From: Spirochaetota bacterium | GTDB lineage: Bacteria > Spirochaetota > UBA4802 > JAKQUI01 | Length of the DNA stretch: 64,000 nt | NCBI GenBank assembly: GCA_029562645.1 | Contig: JAKQUI010000036.1 | Coordinates: forward strand, 1 to 64,000 | Reading direction: 5' to 3' | Part shown: in pieces, positions 1 to 7,808 of the stretch | Layout: every line of letters starts with the position of its first letter | How positions within the stretch are numbered: position 1 is the first letter of the stretch | Program-made: the position numbers and the translations under genes | The notes under the pieces: generated by a model | Told to the model about the DNA's origin: nothing | What the model saw: only the letters and a program-made list of their open reading frames with translations | Database searches by the model: none

Positions 1-1
1 G

Positions 2-82
2 TCTCCGGAAGAATTTGAATCACAAGGCGGCTGGATTAAGAATGTTGCTTAACTGCGTGTCCGCAAAATCGGGGCAAGCCCA
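2..82 (+). mobile_element. Right end of an IS3-family insertion sequence (partial)
   Basis: Reading from base 2, seventeen codons give SPEEFESQGGWIKNVA and a TAA stop, which resembles the extreme C-terminus of an IS3-family OrfB integrase-type transposase. Directly after it, positions 58-82 (TGTCCGCAAAATCGGGGC... ending in CA) have the look of the terminal inverted repeat of such elements. The rest of the element lies outside the window, so neither the left repeat nor a target duplication can be checked. The assignment rests on a short peptide and on resemblance of the terminal sequence. Confidence 0.55.
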
Positions 83-119
83 CCCCTCCCCCTGGCGAAG
101 GGGGAGGTCGGGAGGGGGT
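83..119. repeat. GC-rich inverted repeat next to the IS end
   Basis: CCTCCCCC (85-92) pairs with GGGGGAGG (100-107) around a 7-base loop, and a further GGGAGGGGG run follows. This resembles the short C/G-rich palindromic intergenic repeats scattered through many bacterial genomes. It directly abuts the IS end, so it may have been an insertion target. There is no T-tract, so it is not an obvious terminator. Confidence 0.4.
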
Positions 120-202
120 CGTTGTAATCAGTGTTGATGAAAAGTTTTAAATTTTGTCAATTGCAGTTTAATGAAAGTATATAATATCGTGGAGGTCCAT
201 CC

Positions 203-1330
203 ATGACGTCCCGGTTGTTTTTATGTTTTGCGGCATGTAGTGCGATGGCCGCATGGTGGTTTATGCCGCTTGTGGCTGAGGAGGCGGTAGGCCGGATCGG
301 GAGCGTGAATACGGCAAGCGGCGAGTTGCTAGTGAACGTGCCGACCACCGGCCGCGTATTGCGCATGGGCGAGCGCTTGTATGTGCGCATAGAGGGAGTG
401 GTGGTGCTCATGAAGGCGACATTTCCGATGTCCACGACCTCTCGGTGCCGTTTGGAGCCCCGATACGCGAGATCATTGTCGAAGCTGAAGCCTGGTATGA
501 CGGTGTACCGGTATTATCCGGTAGTAGAGGACGAGAAGAAGGATGACGCCAAGAAACATGATCCCGGGAGCGCCCAGCCTAGATATGCCGAGCTGGAGAA
601 GGAGGGCCGTGCGCGGGAGGTAGGCGGGATCAAGTTTGTGAAGATCCCCGCGGGCACGTTTATGATGGGGTCTCCTGACGGCCAGGGAGAGAAAGACGAA
701 CATCCACAGCATAAAGTAACCCTTGACGGTTTCTGGGTGGGCATGTTCGAAGTAACGCAGAAGCAATACCGAGATATAATGGGAAGCAACCCGAGCGAAT
801 TTAAGGGAAACGACATCCGTCCCGTTGAGACGGTAAGTTGGTATGACGCTGTTGAGTTCTGCAAAAAGTTTAGCTCGAAATACGGCGTGGAAGTCCGCCT
901 TCCCACGGAGGCAGAGTGGGAATATGCCTGCCGTGCGGGCAGTACGACACGATATTACTGGGGAGATAGTGATGAATATGAGGTCGTCGATCAGTATGCT
1001 GTATATGATAAGAATAGTTATGACAATGGAGAAAACCACAAGGACTATGGACCGCATGTAGCTGGGAGCAAGAAGCCCAATTCGTGGGGCCTGTACGACA
1101 TGAGCGGCAATGTCTGGGAATGGTGTGCCGACTGGTATGTCAAAGATTACTACGGGAAAAGTCCCTCGAGGAATCCGCAAGGACCATCGTCTGGAGGCCT
1201 CCGCGTTGTGCGCGGCGGCTCGTGGGACCGCGACGACGGCTTCGTGCGTTCCGCGGGCCGGAACTGGTACAGGCCCGACCTCCGCACCTACGGTGACTGC
1301 GGTTTTCGCGTGGTCTTTTCCGCCCCGTAA
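203..1330 (+). CDS. Secreted formylglycine-generating-enzyme-like (SUMF1/FGE-sulfatase fold) protein
   Basis: The 375-residue protein begins with a signal-peptide-like segment (residues 1-26), followed by a short N-terminal domain of unknown role (about 30-110). The rest is an FGE-sulfatase fold, seen in FVKIPAGTFMMGS, LPTEAEWEYACRAG, GLYDMSGNVWEWCADWY and the closing RVVRGGSW...GFRVV block. ATG 203 has GGAGG seven bases upstream. In true formylglycine-generating enzymes two cysteines lie in the final block. Here that block reads WDRDDGFVRSAGRNWYRPDL and has no cysteine, so oxidase activity on sulfatases is unlikely. The fold is widely reused in secreted and regulatory proteins. It stands alone between an IS remnant and a strong terminator. 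Confidence 0.85.
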   Translation: MTSRLFLCFAACSAMAAWWFMPLVAEEAVGRIGSVNTASGELLVNVPTTGRVLRMGERLYVRIEGVVVLMKATFPMSTTSRCRLEPRYARSLSKLKPGMTVYRYYPVVEDEKKDDAKKHDPGSAQPRYAELEKEGRAREVGGIKFVKIPAGTFMMGSPDGQGEKDEHPQHKVTLDGFWVGMFEVTQKQYRDIMGSNPSEFKGNDIRPVETVSWYDAVEFCKKFSSKYGVEVRLPTEAEWEYACRAGSTTRYYWGDSDEYEVVDQYAVYDKNSYDNGENHKDYGPHVAGSKKPNSWGLYDMSGNVWEWCADWYVKDYYGKSPSRNPQGPSSGGLRVVRGGSWDRDDGFVRSAGRNWYRPDLRTYGDCGFRVVFSAP

Positions 1331-1380
1331 AAATACGGCGGGGAAGTAAAAGCGCAGGGTGCAAGTGATAACGGACACGG

Positions 1381-1454
1381 GCCCCCTGGACCCACTGGGC
1401 CGCTGGACCGGGGGAGTCCAGAGGGGGCGGCAGCCCCCTCTGGCGCGGTTTTTT
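1381..1454 (+). terminator. Rho-independent terminator with a possible competing hairpin
   Basis: CCAGAGGGGGC (1418-1428) pairs with GCCCCCTCTGG (1433-1443) around a 4-base loop, followed by T1449-T1454. This is a good intrinsic terminator for the FGE-like gene. The same central segment (1416-1428) can instead pair with GCCCCCTGGAC at 1381-1391, so two exclusive structures are possible. Confidence 0.7.
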
Positions 1455-1812
1455 ATGGGGTGCGGACTTGTTAGCCTGAAATGGGCTGTTTGCAGGATAA
1501 CTCTGGTACTGACCGCAGGCAATTCTCTCGCCCGAGACCATCAAGCCAATCATTGACACAAAAATGTGAGCATTTTCAACTTCCGGTTCTATATGGCCGG
1601 TTTAACCGCCGGTTCTGCGTATTACATCGGACACGCAACCGCACCCGCATCCTCGGACAGCGGATGGACCTCAAGAAAAATTTATCCCGCTTCTCATTTC
1701 TCATCATCACCCGTCTGGATGAAAACGATGGGAAAATGCTAAAAATGATCTTCATATTCGTCTAAAGAATATACGGTACGTTCGGCGCCAATACCTGATT
1801 ACGGAGGTTGTC
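1455..1812. other. Intergenic region with no supported gene
   Basis: About 360 bases lie between the terminator and the broken CAP-domain gene. The reading frames here have no recognisable motif and no convincing ribosome binding site. A GGAGG at 1803-1807 serves the following GTG start at 1813. I see no other defined element. Confidence 0.5.
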
Positions 1813-2664
1813 GTGAAATACAAATGGGCTGCATTCATAATCGTTATTCTTGCGGTATTCGTCCTGAACCTGCATGCGAACACCACGCGCGACATCGGCG
1901 CCGAGCCGGCGCTGGACTAGAAAAAGATCGGCCGATGGATCGCGTTTTACGCGAACATCGAGCGCATCGAAAGCGGCCGTACGCCGCTGTATTACGATCC
2001 CCTTCTCGAAAAGGCAGCCATGTGGCAGGCGGAGTATTGCGCGAAGATGGGCGACCTGTCCCATTATTCGAGCGTTGTCGGGATGCGAAGCCCGGGAGAT
2101 CGCATCAGGCATTTCGGGGGACAATGGAGCACCTATGGGGAGAACGTAACGGTGAATTTCAGCATGAACATGGAGGGTGTCTCGTACCGGCCGATGAGAG
2201 ACGAGAAAGGCGAATACAAGGATTTCAGGAACCATGTCGTGTACTGGCGCAACGAGTGGCAGATGGCTCATGCCATGGTGGACGGGTGAATGAACAGCTC
2301 CGGGCACCGGACGAACATACTAAACGAAGATTTCACGGGGATTGGCGCGGGTACCGCCCGCGGCGCCTATTCGTCCAATCACGCCCATTACGGATGCCAG
2401 GTCTTCTCCGATGCGTCCCGGTGGGACTTTTCGAAACTCGTCGTAAATAAGTCGCTCGAGGGCGGGAAAACGATCTGTTATATCGCGTTTGTCGGTTCGC
2501 TCGAAATCAGGGTGATCGCGGTTGCCGGCGACGGAACGGTAACCGAGCTGCCGGTGGCGAAAACGGGACCGGCAGCTCGCTTCGAGAAGCCATCCGAGGG
2601 CGTTCACTATGCCTGCCTGTACGATCGGGAATCCGACGTGCTGTACCCGGTGAAAAATCTGTAG
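1813..2664 (+). pseudogene. CAP/SCP-domain secreted protein interrupted by two in-frame stops
   Basis: GTG 1813 has GGAGG six bases upstream and opens one continuous frame to 2664, interrupted only by TAG at 1918-1920 and TGA at 2287-2289. The product would be about 283 residues with an N-terminal hydrophobic segment (WAAFIIVILAVFVLNL) and a CAP (cysteine-rich secretory protein/SCP) domain. Its diagnostic block is [stop]MNSSGHRTNILNEDF, where family members have GWMNSxGHRxNILN, so TGA sits exactly on the conserved tryptophan codon. The TAG site (LD[stop]KKIGRW) could also derive from TGG. No frameshift is present, which points to recent inactivation by two G-to-A changes. Readthrough is a less likely alternative because TGA is an ordinary stop elsewhere in the window. 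Confidence 0.8.
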
Positions 2665-3316
2665 TGCGATCTCGGTCGTCTTCCATGCGCGCATCCCGAT
2701 CATCGCGCGCGTGGTGCAATGATGGCGCCCCCATACCCGTCGGGCGCCGCTCTGCATTCAAAGATAGGTACGATGGAGAAGCGATCGCATGGGTTTCGCG
2801 AATGAGAGCCTTTCTCATCGACGAGAAAGGGGCGATGGTTCGGGCATGAGCAGTCCTTGGCTGGCGAGCAGATTCCCGGATGGACCTCTGGCTGCGGGAA
2901 AAATGCTCATATACACCGTATCGCGATGATACCTGCATGAAAAACCGTGTGACCGGGCGGAGGGATTACATGGAAGCTGGCCCGATGCAGGGTGGGCCGC
3001 GACCGCATACCCATGAAAATGCTTGAAATTTTTTATCGAGAAATCGATGCTATGGCGCAAGCGGATTAATTGTGTAATAATATACGTGATTGGAGACCAG
3101 GCGATCGGCCGACAGGGAGGGAACGCTCGTCCCGGGACGACATCCGCCGTTTCATTCATCAAGGAGTCTGAAACAAGGAACCACGTTTGAACATGTAAAA
3201 AATTCATGACATCATTGGCGACTCAATGGGTTGCGCCTGCCGTGAGAAACATGGTTTTTTTTATACTATTCCCGTACTTGTCTTCCAACTGGAACGGGTA
3301 TACGCGGAGGAATCAC
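2665..3316. other. Long intergenic region without a supported gene
   Basis: Both strands have open frames of 60-140 codons here, but they are rich in Arg and Ser, lack ribosome sites and resemble nothing I recognise, so I treat them as chance frames. A TATACT hexamer at 3262-3267 may be the -10 box of the following gene, but I see no well-spaced -35 box. Confidence 0.45.
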
Positions 3317-4966
3317 ATGAAACGAGCTGTGAAAATAATTGTAGCCGCCATGATTGCGATCTTCGTATTGCAGGGTGCACCTGTCGATGCTGCAGGCCTC
3401 GAAATCTTTCAGCGGTTTGAGAAGGCGCGAGGAAAAAAGAAGGCGCCGTCGGCCACGACCGAGTTTTATTATGGTGTCTTTGTGTCCGGACTGCTTTCTT
3501 CTCCCGATTTTACCGTATTTCGACCGAAGGTCGAGAGTGTTGTCGCCTTGCTCAATGAAAGGAATCTTAAGAACGGCATTGACTATTACTATACAGTCGA
3601 TTACCTGTTCTATCTTCCGAAGAAGGCGCAAAACGATTCGGAGCTTGGGGATGCGATATATGAACTTTCTCGCGTAATGCAGGAACACGAGGTACGACCC
3701 GGTGTGACGAAAAACCCGCGCCGGGAGAAATACCTCCGCGAGTTTGCTGTTGCAAAAAGCGGGGGCGCTACGAATCCCATTGTTCTTTCGATGTCCAATG
3801 ATCAACTCCTGTCGCTCGGGCAATTGGCATCGCTCATGCGGCAAAAGCGGGATATGGAGTTGCAGATCGGGGAAATCGAGCTGCAAATACGAAATCTGAA
3901 ACAAAATAAAAAGAGCATTGAAAGACTATTACGATCGTATTCAAACTTCGGCGACCTCCTGGCTGATTATCAATCTCTTCATCGGGAGATGTCGTCAATT
4001 CTTTCAGATCCAAACAGGAAAGCAGACCTGAAAGATATTGTTAATGGCTTGTTCGACACGGCTGGCATATGGAGTGCATTTAGTGCATCGGGAAGACAAT
4101 CCGACGGAAAATATCTTCCCAGCAGGAGCCTGAGCTACGAACAATTGAGCCAGATGATGATTGGAAGCCGTAATGATAAGTCCATCGCAACGATGAAAAA
4201 ATATCTCATGCTTCTTAATATTCTCTTCTTAAACCGATCGGATCTTCCTGAACTTAAGAAGCTGACCGCAAATCCGTATCGTGATATTGTAGTTATGCGG
4301 ATTTATGACTACAAGGTCACGATGCACAGTTCGCAGAAATCATATACAAAATCAGCGAAGATTTCATATGTAGGCATGATGGGCTTGGGGCAAGATTTCT
4401 ACATTACTGTTAGCACAAAAAAGGGAAAGAATGCAATTGTGATGTTTAATGCTCAATCGAAGGTTGCCGATCTAAGAAGCCTTCGTGACGCCGAAAAGCT
4501 CACGCAACGGGCACTTGCCAGCTCAAAAAAAGACCTCGCGGATATAATTGCCGGCATCGCCTCCAATCCGATACGCGCTCGGTACGCGGGAGAATCTCTG
4601 GAGACCGTCGAGCGGGAATTGAATTTTTACCGAAATTTTGCGCTCGGCGGCCGGCAGGATGCCGTTGGTTTTCGCAATGGCGATGCAACGGATTCCAATG
4701 ACATTAAAGAAAAGCTGGAATCGGACGCATTGCCGGGCGGTTCCGAATCCTCAATCCGTCGTTATGAGGATCCAGCGGATATCGCGGCTGTCATGTATCG
4801 ATACGGTTCGTTTTTCAAGCGGTATGGCATCGATGCCGGCAATACGGATATAACCGCGGTAGTCGACTCCATACGGAAAAAATACAAGCGAAAGGATTCC
4901 TGGAAGCGCCTCGATGTGTTTCCCGGTGATCGGAAATGGATTCTGATTGGGAAAGGGGCAAGCTGA
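3317..4966 (+). CDS. Secreted protein of unknown function with a central coiled coil
   Basis: This 549-residue protein has a signal peptide (MKRAVKIIVAAMIAIFVLQG, cleavage after about VDA). The start was chosen at ATG 3317 because GGAGG lies just upstream; the frame stays open further upstream but without a ribosome site. Residues about 165-215 are rich in Lys, Glu and Gln with heptad character (MRQKRDMELQIGEIELQIRN) and look like a coiled coil. I recognise no family. The last roughly 150 codons were copied downstream (see the direct repeat and the fragment at 6254), which shows rearrangement around this gene. A strong hairpin terminator follows the stop within three bases. Confidence 0.75.
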   Translation: MKRAVKIIVAAMIAIFVLQGAPVDAAGLEIFQRFEKARGKKKAPSATTEFYYGVFVSGLLSSPDFTVFRPKVESVVALLNERNLKNGIDYYYTVDYLFYLPKKAQNDSELGDAIYELSRVMQEHEVRPGVTKNPRREKYLREFAVAKSGGATNPIVLSMSNDQLLSLGQLASLMRQKRDMELQIGEIELQIRNLKQNKKSIERLLRSYSNFGDLLADYQSLHREMSSILSDPNRKADLKDIVNGLFDTAGIWSAFSASGRQSDGKYLPSRSLSYEQLSQMMIGSRNDKSIATMKKYLMLLNILFLNRSDLPELKKLTANPYRDIVVMRIYDYKVTMHSSQKSYTKSAKISYVGMMGLGQDFYITVSTKKGKNAIVMFNAQSKVADLRSLRDAEKLTQRALASSKKDLADIIAGIASNPIRARYAGESLETVERELNFYRNFALGGRQDAVGFRNGDATDSNDIKEKLESDALPGGSESSIRRYEDPADIAAVMYRYGSFFKRYGIDAGNTDITAVVDSIRKKYKRKDSWKRLDVFPGDRKWILIGKGAS

Positions 4967-5070
4967 AAAATATTGGGCGCGGTTTTTCCCGCGCCCAATA
5001 TTCTGCAAATGCATCTGTGCGATCAGCTGTCAAGAATGGTCGCGATGGTCCACGCGAGGAGAATCACCTC
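4513..5070. repeat. Direct repeat, copy 1 (long), left of the RDD gene
   Basis: This copy covers the 3' part of the preceding gene, its terminator and a 53-base scrap identical in layout to the 3' end of the Bax-inhibitor-1 gene (GCTGTCAAGAATGGTCGCGA...). It matches 6254-6696, with a segment of roughly 115-120 bases (about 4558-4674) missing from the second copy. Because the Bax-inhibitor tail is complete only in copy 2, copy 1 probably carries a duplicated scrap. Confidence 0.85.
4969..5002. terminator. Strong bidirectional hairpin terminator
   Basis: AATATTGGGCGCGG (4969-4982) pairs perfectly with CCGCGCCCAATATT (4989-5002) around a T-rich loop. It starts three bases after the stop of the secreted-protein gene. 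A degenerate copy lies in the second direct repeat at 6602-6623. Confidence 0.75.
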
Positions 5071-5115
5071 ACGCATGGCGTGCAAAGAAAACAAATCTTC
5101 CTGGGGGAGTGAAAA

Positions 5116-6189
5116 ATGAACAAGTATCAGGGGATCGAAACGGTAATTCTTCCATTCGCGATTCTGCTGTTCGTCAACTGGCGAATAGGCTTGTTTGTCG
5201 TCGCGACGACCATCGCTGCAATAGCCGCCGGCGGCGGTCTTGGTCTTCTGGTCGGGAAAATCTTCAATGGCACCGGATCGCTGAATGACATCCTTTTCTA
5301 TTCACTGTTGCCCTGCCAGGTAAGCATTATAGCGTTGTATTGGTGCTTGTTTCGCTTGCGAAAGATCGATTCGGAAGAGTACCGTGAAGAGAACGCCCAG
5401 TTCTTGATAAATCTATTGCCTGCTGTCATTGCGTTTCCCGTCGCGTTTACGTCCGGCTTGGGAACGGGAATGTTTTTCGGCATTGCGCTATCCGCACTAT
5501 GGTTGTTCAACGCATTGCGTTCCTATTATAAGGAAACAGCACAGTATGGTTTTATACATTTGTCGAGATGGAGTACAGTGACACCTGATGTGGTCGGCGC
5601 GTGGATACTGTTTAAAAAGTACGGGAAGGATCGTTCCAATAAATTCTTAAGCGCGCAGCGGGGATTCGGGCTCGATGATGGTTTCGATGTTGGGAGCGCC
5701 AATCCTGGGGTTGAACGGGCAACGGCACTTGACAGGATACTGGCGTTTTGGATCGATTTCTTTGTTGCGGTGAACCTGCTGATGGTTCCGGTTGTGATGA
5801 TCAGCAAAATACCTGAGTACAACCAGCTCCCGTTCTGGTTTTATTCGATAGTGCTGTACAATGCATTGCAGATCGCGTTCTCAGGACAGACGCTGGGCGG
5901 CAGGATGGTCGGCATCACGGTGATCGGCAAGGAGGGCTTGCAACTTGGCTTTTTCCGCAGCTTCATCCGTGAATTTTTGTCGCTGTTCCTTTCTATATTC
6001 ACTTTACAAATCAGTATGCTGGTATTACTGATCAGTAAGCGGGACCAGACCTTACACGATAAAATATGCCGCACCTATGTAATTCGCACCGCTCACTGGA
6101 CGCCGGGGAGGAAAAAACTGGTGGCACTGACCAGCATCATTATTTTGTTCCTGGATATACTCTTGCTGTATGCCGTTTTGCATAAATAG
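5116..6189 (+). CDS. RDD-family multi-pass membrane protein
   Basis: This 357-residue inner-membrane protein starts at ATG 5116 with GGGGGAG upstream. The N-terminal half has about four hydrophobic segments (for example IGLFVVATTIAAIAAGGGLG and FPVAFTSGLGTGMFFGIALS). The C-terminal half, from about residue 195, is an RDD domain: RATALDRILAFWIDFF carries the first Arg-Asp pair, SGQTLGGRMVGITVIG is the central block, and KRDQTLHDKICRTYVI is the closing Asp-containing block. RDD proteins are membrane proteins of mostly unknown transport or adaptor role. The gene sits exactly between two direct repeats of its flanks, so it appears to have been inserted or duplicated here. Confidence 0.8.
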   Translation: MNKYQGIETVILPFAILLFVNWRIGLFVVATTIAAIAAGGGLGLLVGKIFNGTGSLNDILFYSLLPCQVSIIALYWCLFRLRKIDSEEYREENAQFLINLLPAVIAFPVAFTSGLGTGMFFGIALSALWLFNALRSYYKETAQYGFIHLSRWSTVTPDVVGAWILFKKYGKDRSNKFLSAQRGFGLDDGFDVGSANPGVERATALDRILAFWIDFFVAVNLLMVPVVMISKIPEYNQLPFWFYSIVLYNALQIAFSGQTLGGRMVGITVIGKEGLQLGFFRSFIREFLSLFLSIFTLQISMLVLLISKRDQTLHDKICRTYVIRTAHWTPGRKKLVALTSIIILFLDILLLYAVLHK

Positions 6190-6253
6190 TCTGGAGATCG
6201 CATGGGGTGTCATCGAGACTCATGCGTAACTCAGGTTTTACTGTAAACAAAAT

Positions 6254-6593
6254 ACTTGCCAGCTCTCAAAGAGACCTCGCGGATATTATTGTCGGCATTA
6301 GCTATGGTGATGCAACGGATTCCGATGACCTTAAAAAAAGGATGGGATCGGACGCATTGCCGGGCGGTTCCAAATCCTCAATCCGTCGTTATGAGAATCC
6401 AGCGGATATCGCGGCTGTCATCTATCGATACGGTTCGTTTATAAAGCGGTATGGCATCGATACCGGGAATACGGATACGACTGCGGTAGTCGACTCCATA
6501 CGGAAAAAATACAAGAGAAAGGATTCCTGGATACGCCTCGACGTGTTTCCCGGTGATCGGAAATAGATTCTGATTGGGAAGGGGGCCAGCTGA
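6254..6593 (+). pseudogene. Duplicated 3' fragment of the secreted-protein gene
   Basis: The translated fragment (LASSQRDLADIIVGI, then DATDSDDLKK through RLDVFPGDRK) matches the C-terminus of the gene ending at 4966. It has an internal deletion of about 39 codons and a TAG where the parent has the TGG of KWILIG. It has no start region of its own and should be non-functional. It forms the left part of direct-repeat copy 2. Confidence 0.85.
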
Positions 6594-6601
6594 AAAACAT
6601 C

Positions 6602-6623
6602 GGGCGCGGGTTTTCCCGCGCCC
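6602..6623 (-). terminator. Terminator for the Bax-inhibitor-1 gene
   Basis: GGGCGCGGG (6602-6610) pairs with CCCGCGCCC (6615-6623) around TTTT. Read on the minus strand it follows the stop codon at 6649 and is succeeded by GATGTTTTT, as expected for an intrinsic terminator. It is the repeat-2 counterpart of the hairpin at 4969-5002. Confidence 0.6.
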
Positions 6624-6648
6624 ATATACTGCAGATACATCTGTGCGA

Positions 6649-7383
6649 TCAGCTGTCAAGAATGGTCGCGATGGTCCACGCGAGGCGAATCACCTCCACG
6701 TAAAGCCACACCAGGGTCAGCAGTATGCCGAATGCGCCAAACCATTCCATGTGCGCCGGTGCGCCCTGCGCCACTCCCTGCTCGATCATGTCGAAATCGA
6801 TAACTAAATTGAGTGCCGCGACGACAACGATGAAAAGGCCGATTCCGATGCCAATGAAGCCCATGTCGCTGAGCGCGATACTCTCCATGCCGAAAAGGCG
6901 AAACACAAGGATTGCCCCATATGCGACGGCGATGCCGAATGTTGCACCGATCACGGCCATCTTGAACTTCTGTGTTGCCTTAATAATCCCGGCCCGGTAT
7001 ACAATCGCCATCACGCCCAGGATGCAAAACGTAAAGATGAGCGCCAATGGCGGCAAACCGGGAACCAGATCGTTGAAATACCGCGACAGGCCGCCGAGGA
7101 ATAGGCCTTCGAGCAACGCATACACTGGCGCGGTATATCGGGCCCATGATGCCTTGAAGATCGTGACCAATGCCACTATAAATCCCCCGATGGCCCCCAG
7201 GATGGCGGCTGGTACGGCGTAGCTGAGTTCCATCTCCCATACGAGAAAAGCGGTAGCTGCCACACATATCAGAAGAATTCCGATTTTGTTGACGGTTCCC
7301 CGCACAGTCATCGATCCTGAAGCCGTTTCTGTGATCGAACCGGGAGCGAACATTCGTTGCAACGCCGGATTGGAGCTTGTCAT
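6649..7383 (-). CDS. Bax inhibitor-1/YccA-family membrane protein
   Basis: The 244-residue protein has seven hydrophobic segments and a Bax-inhibitor-1-like pattern: GTVNKIGILLICVAATAFLV, AILGAIGGFIVALVTIFK, PVYALLEGLFLGGLSRYF and the C-terminal FDMIEQGVAQGAPAHMEW. The acidic FDMIEQ segment after the sixth helix fits the family's ion-channel or pH-sensor region. The start was set at 7383 because a G-run (GGGGGGG) lies eight bases upstream; a longer frame to 7440 lacks a ribosome site. Family members are calcium-leak or stress-tolerance membrane proteins. Its last codons are duplicated at 5018-5070. Confidence 0.85.
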   Translation of the reverse strand: MTSSNPALQRMFAPGSITETASGSMTVRGTVNKIGILLICVAATAFLVWEMELSYAVPAAILGAIGGFIVALVTIFKASWARYTAPVYALLEGLFLGGLSRYFNDLVPGLPPLALIFTFCILGVMAIVYRAGIIKATQKFKMAVIGATFGIAVAYGAILVFRLFGMESIALSDMGFIGIGIGLFIVVVAALNLVIDFDMIEQGVAQGAPAHMEWFGAFGILLTLVWLYVEVIRLAWTIATILDS

Positions 7384-7808
7384 AACTATACCCCCCCATG
7401 TGATTTGTTGAACCAATATTTGATTAGACAACCTGAGCACGGTGTTTTTTAGTAAAAAAGCTGTTTTCTTGATGATTGATTGAGTTGACAGCAGATATGC
7501 GGTTTGGTCTGCTTATCGCGGTGGCTTTCTTGTTTCATTGATGAGACATGCTGTTGGCTAGATGCGGTTGATTTCCAAAAATCGGTTGTGTTTTCATTAT
7601 TATGATAAATTGTTTATAAAATCCTCACTCCGGAATTGTCTCTACGGGTAAATGGGGATTATCCCTGATGAAACCGTTGCGGCGTTGTTAGCAATGCACA
7701 ATCCGCTTGAAATCGCCCGGGGAGGAACGATGGGTTTTGTTTCATCCGGCAACGGAACACCATCTCACAATGTGTTACAATCTATAAAAATGGAAGCGGA
7801 GGCGTCAC
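7384..7808. other. Divergent intergenic region
   Basis: This region separates the minus-strand Bax-inhibitor gene from the plus-strand zinc-ribbon cluster. TTACAATCT around 7775 could be the -10 region for the cluster, and GGAGGCG precedes the ATG at 7809. No small gene is convincing here. Confidence 0.4.

Larger units (their letters stand above)
6254..6696. repeat. Direct repeat, copy 2 (short), right of the RDD gene
   Basis: This copy matches 4513-5070 apart from the internal deletion and scattered substitutions. It contains the fragment pseudogene, the degenerate terminator and the true 3' end of the Bax-inhibitor-1 gene. The two copies frame a unique segment, 5071-6253, that holds the RDD gene. 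Confidence 0.85.

Noticed and set aside
473-1522. A 349-codon minus-strand frame across the FGE-like gene
   Set aside because: It is antisense to a gene with clear homology, has no ribosome site and reads as low-quality sequence.
1918-2289. TGA/TAG read as tryptophan through an altered genetic code
   Set aside because: TGA and TAG end many intact genes in this window and intact proteins use TGG for Trp.
2815-3207. 130-codon minus-strand frame in the gap before 3317
   Set aside because: No ribosome site, no motif and no neighbour logic; treated as chance.
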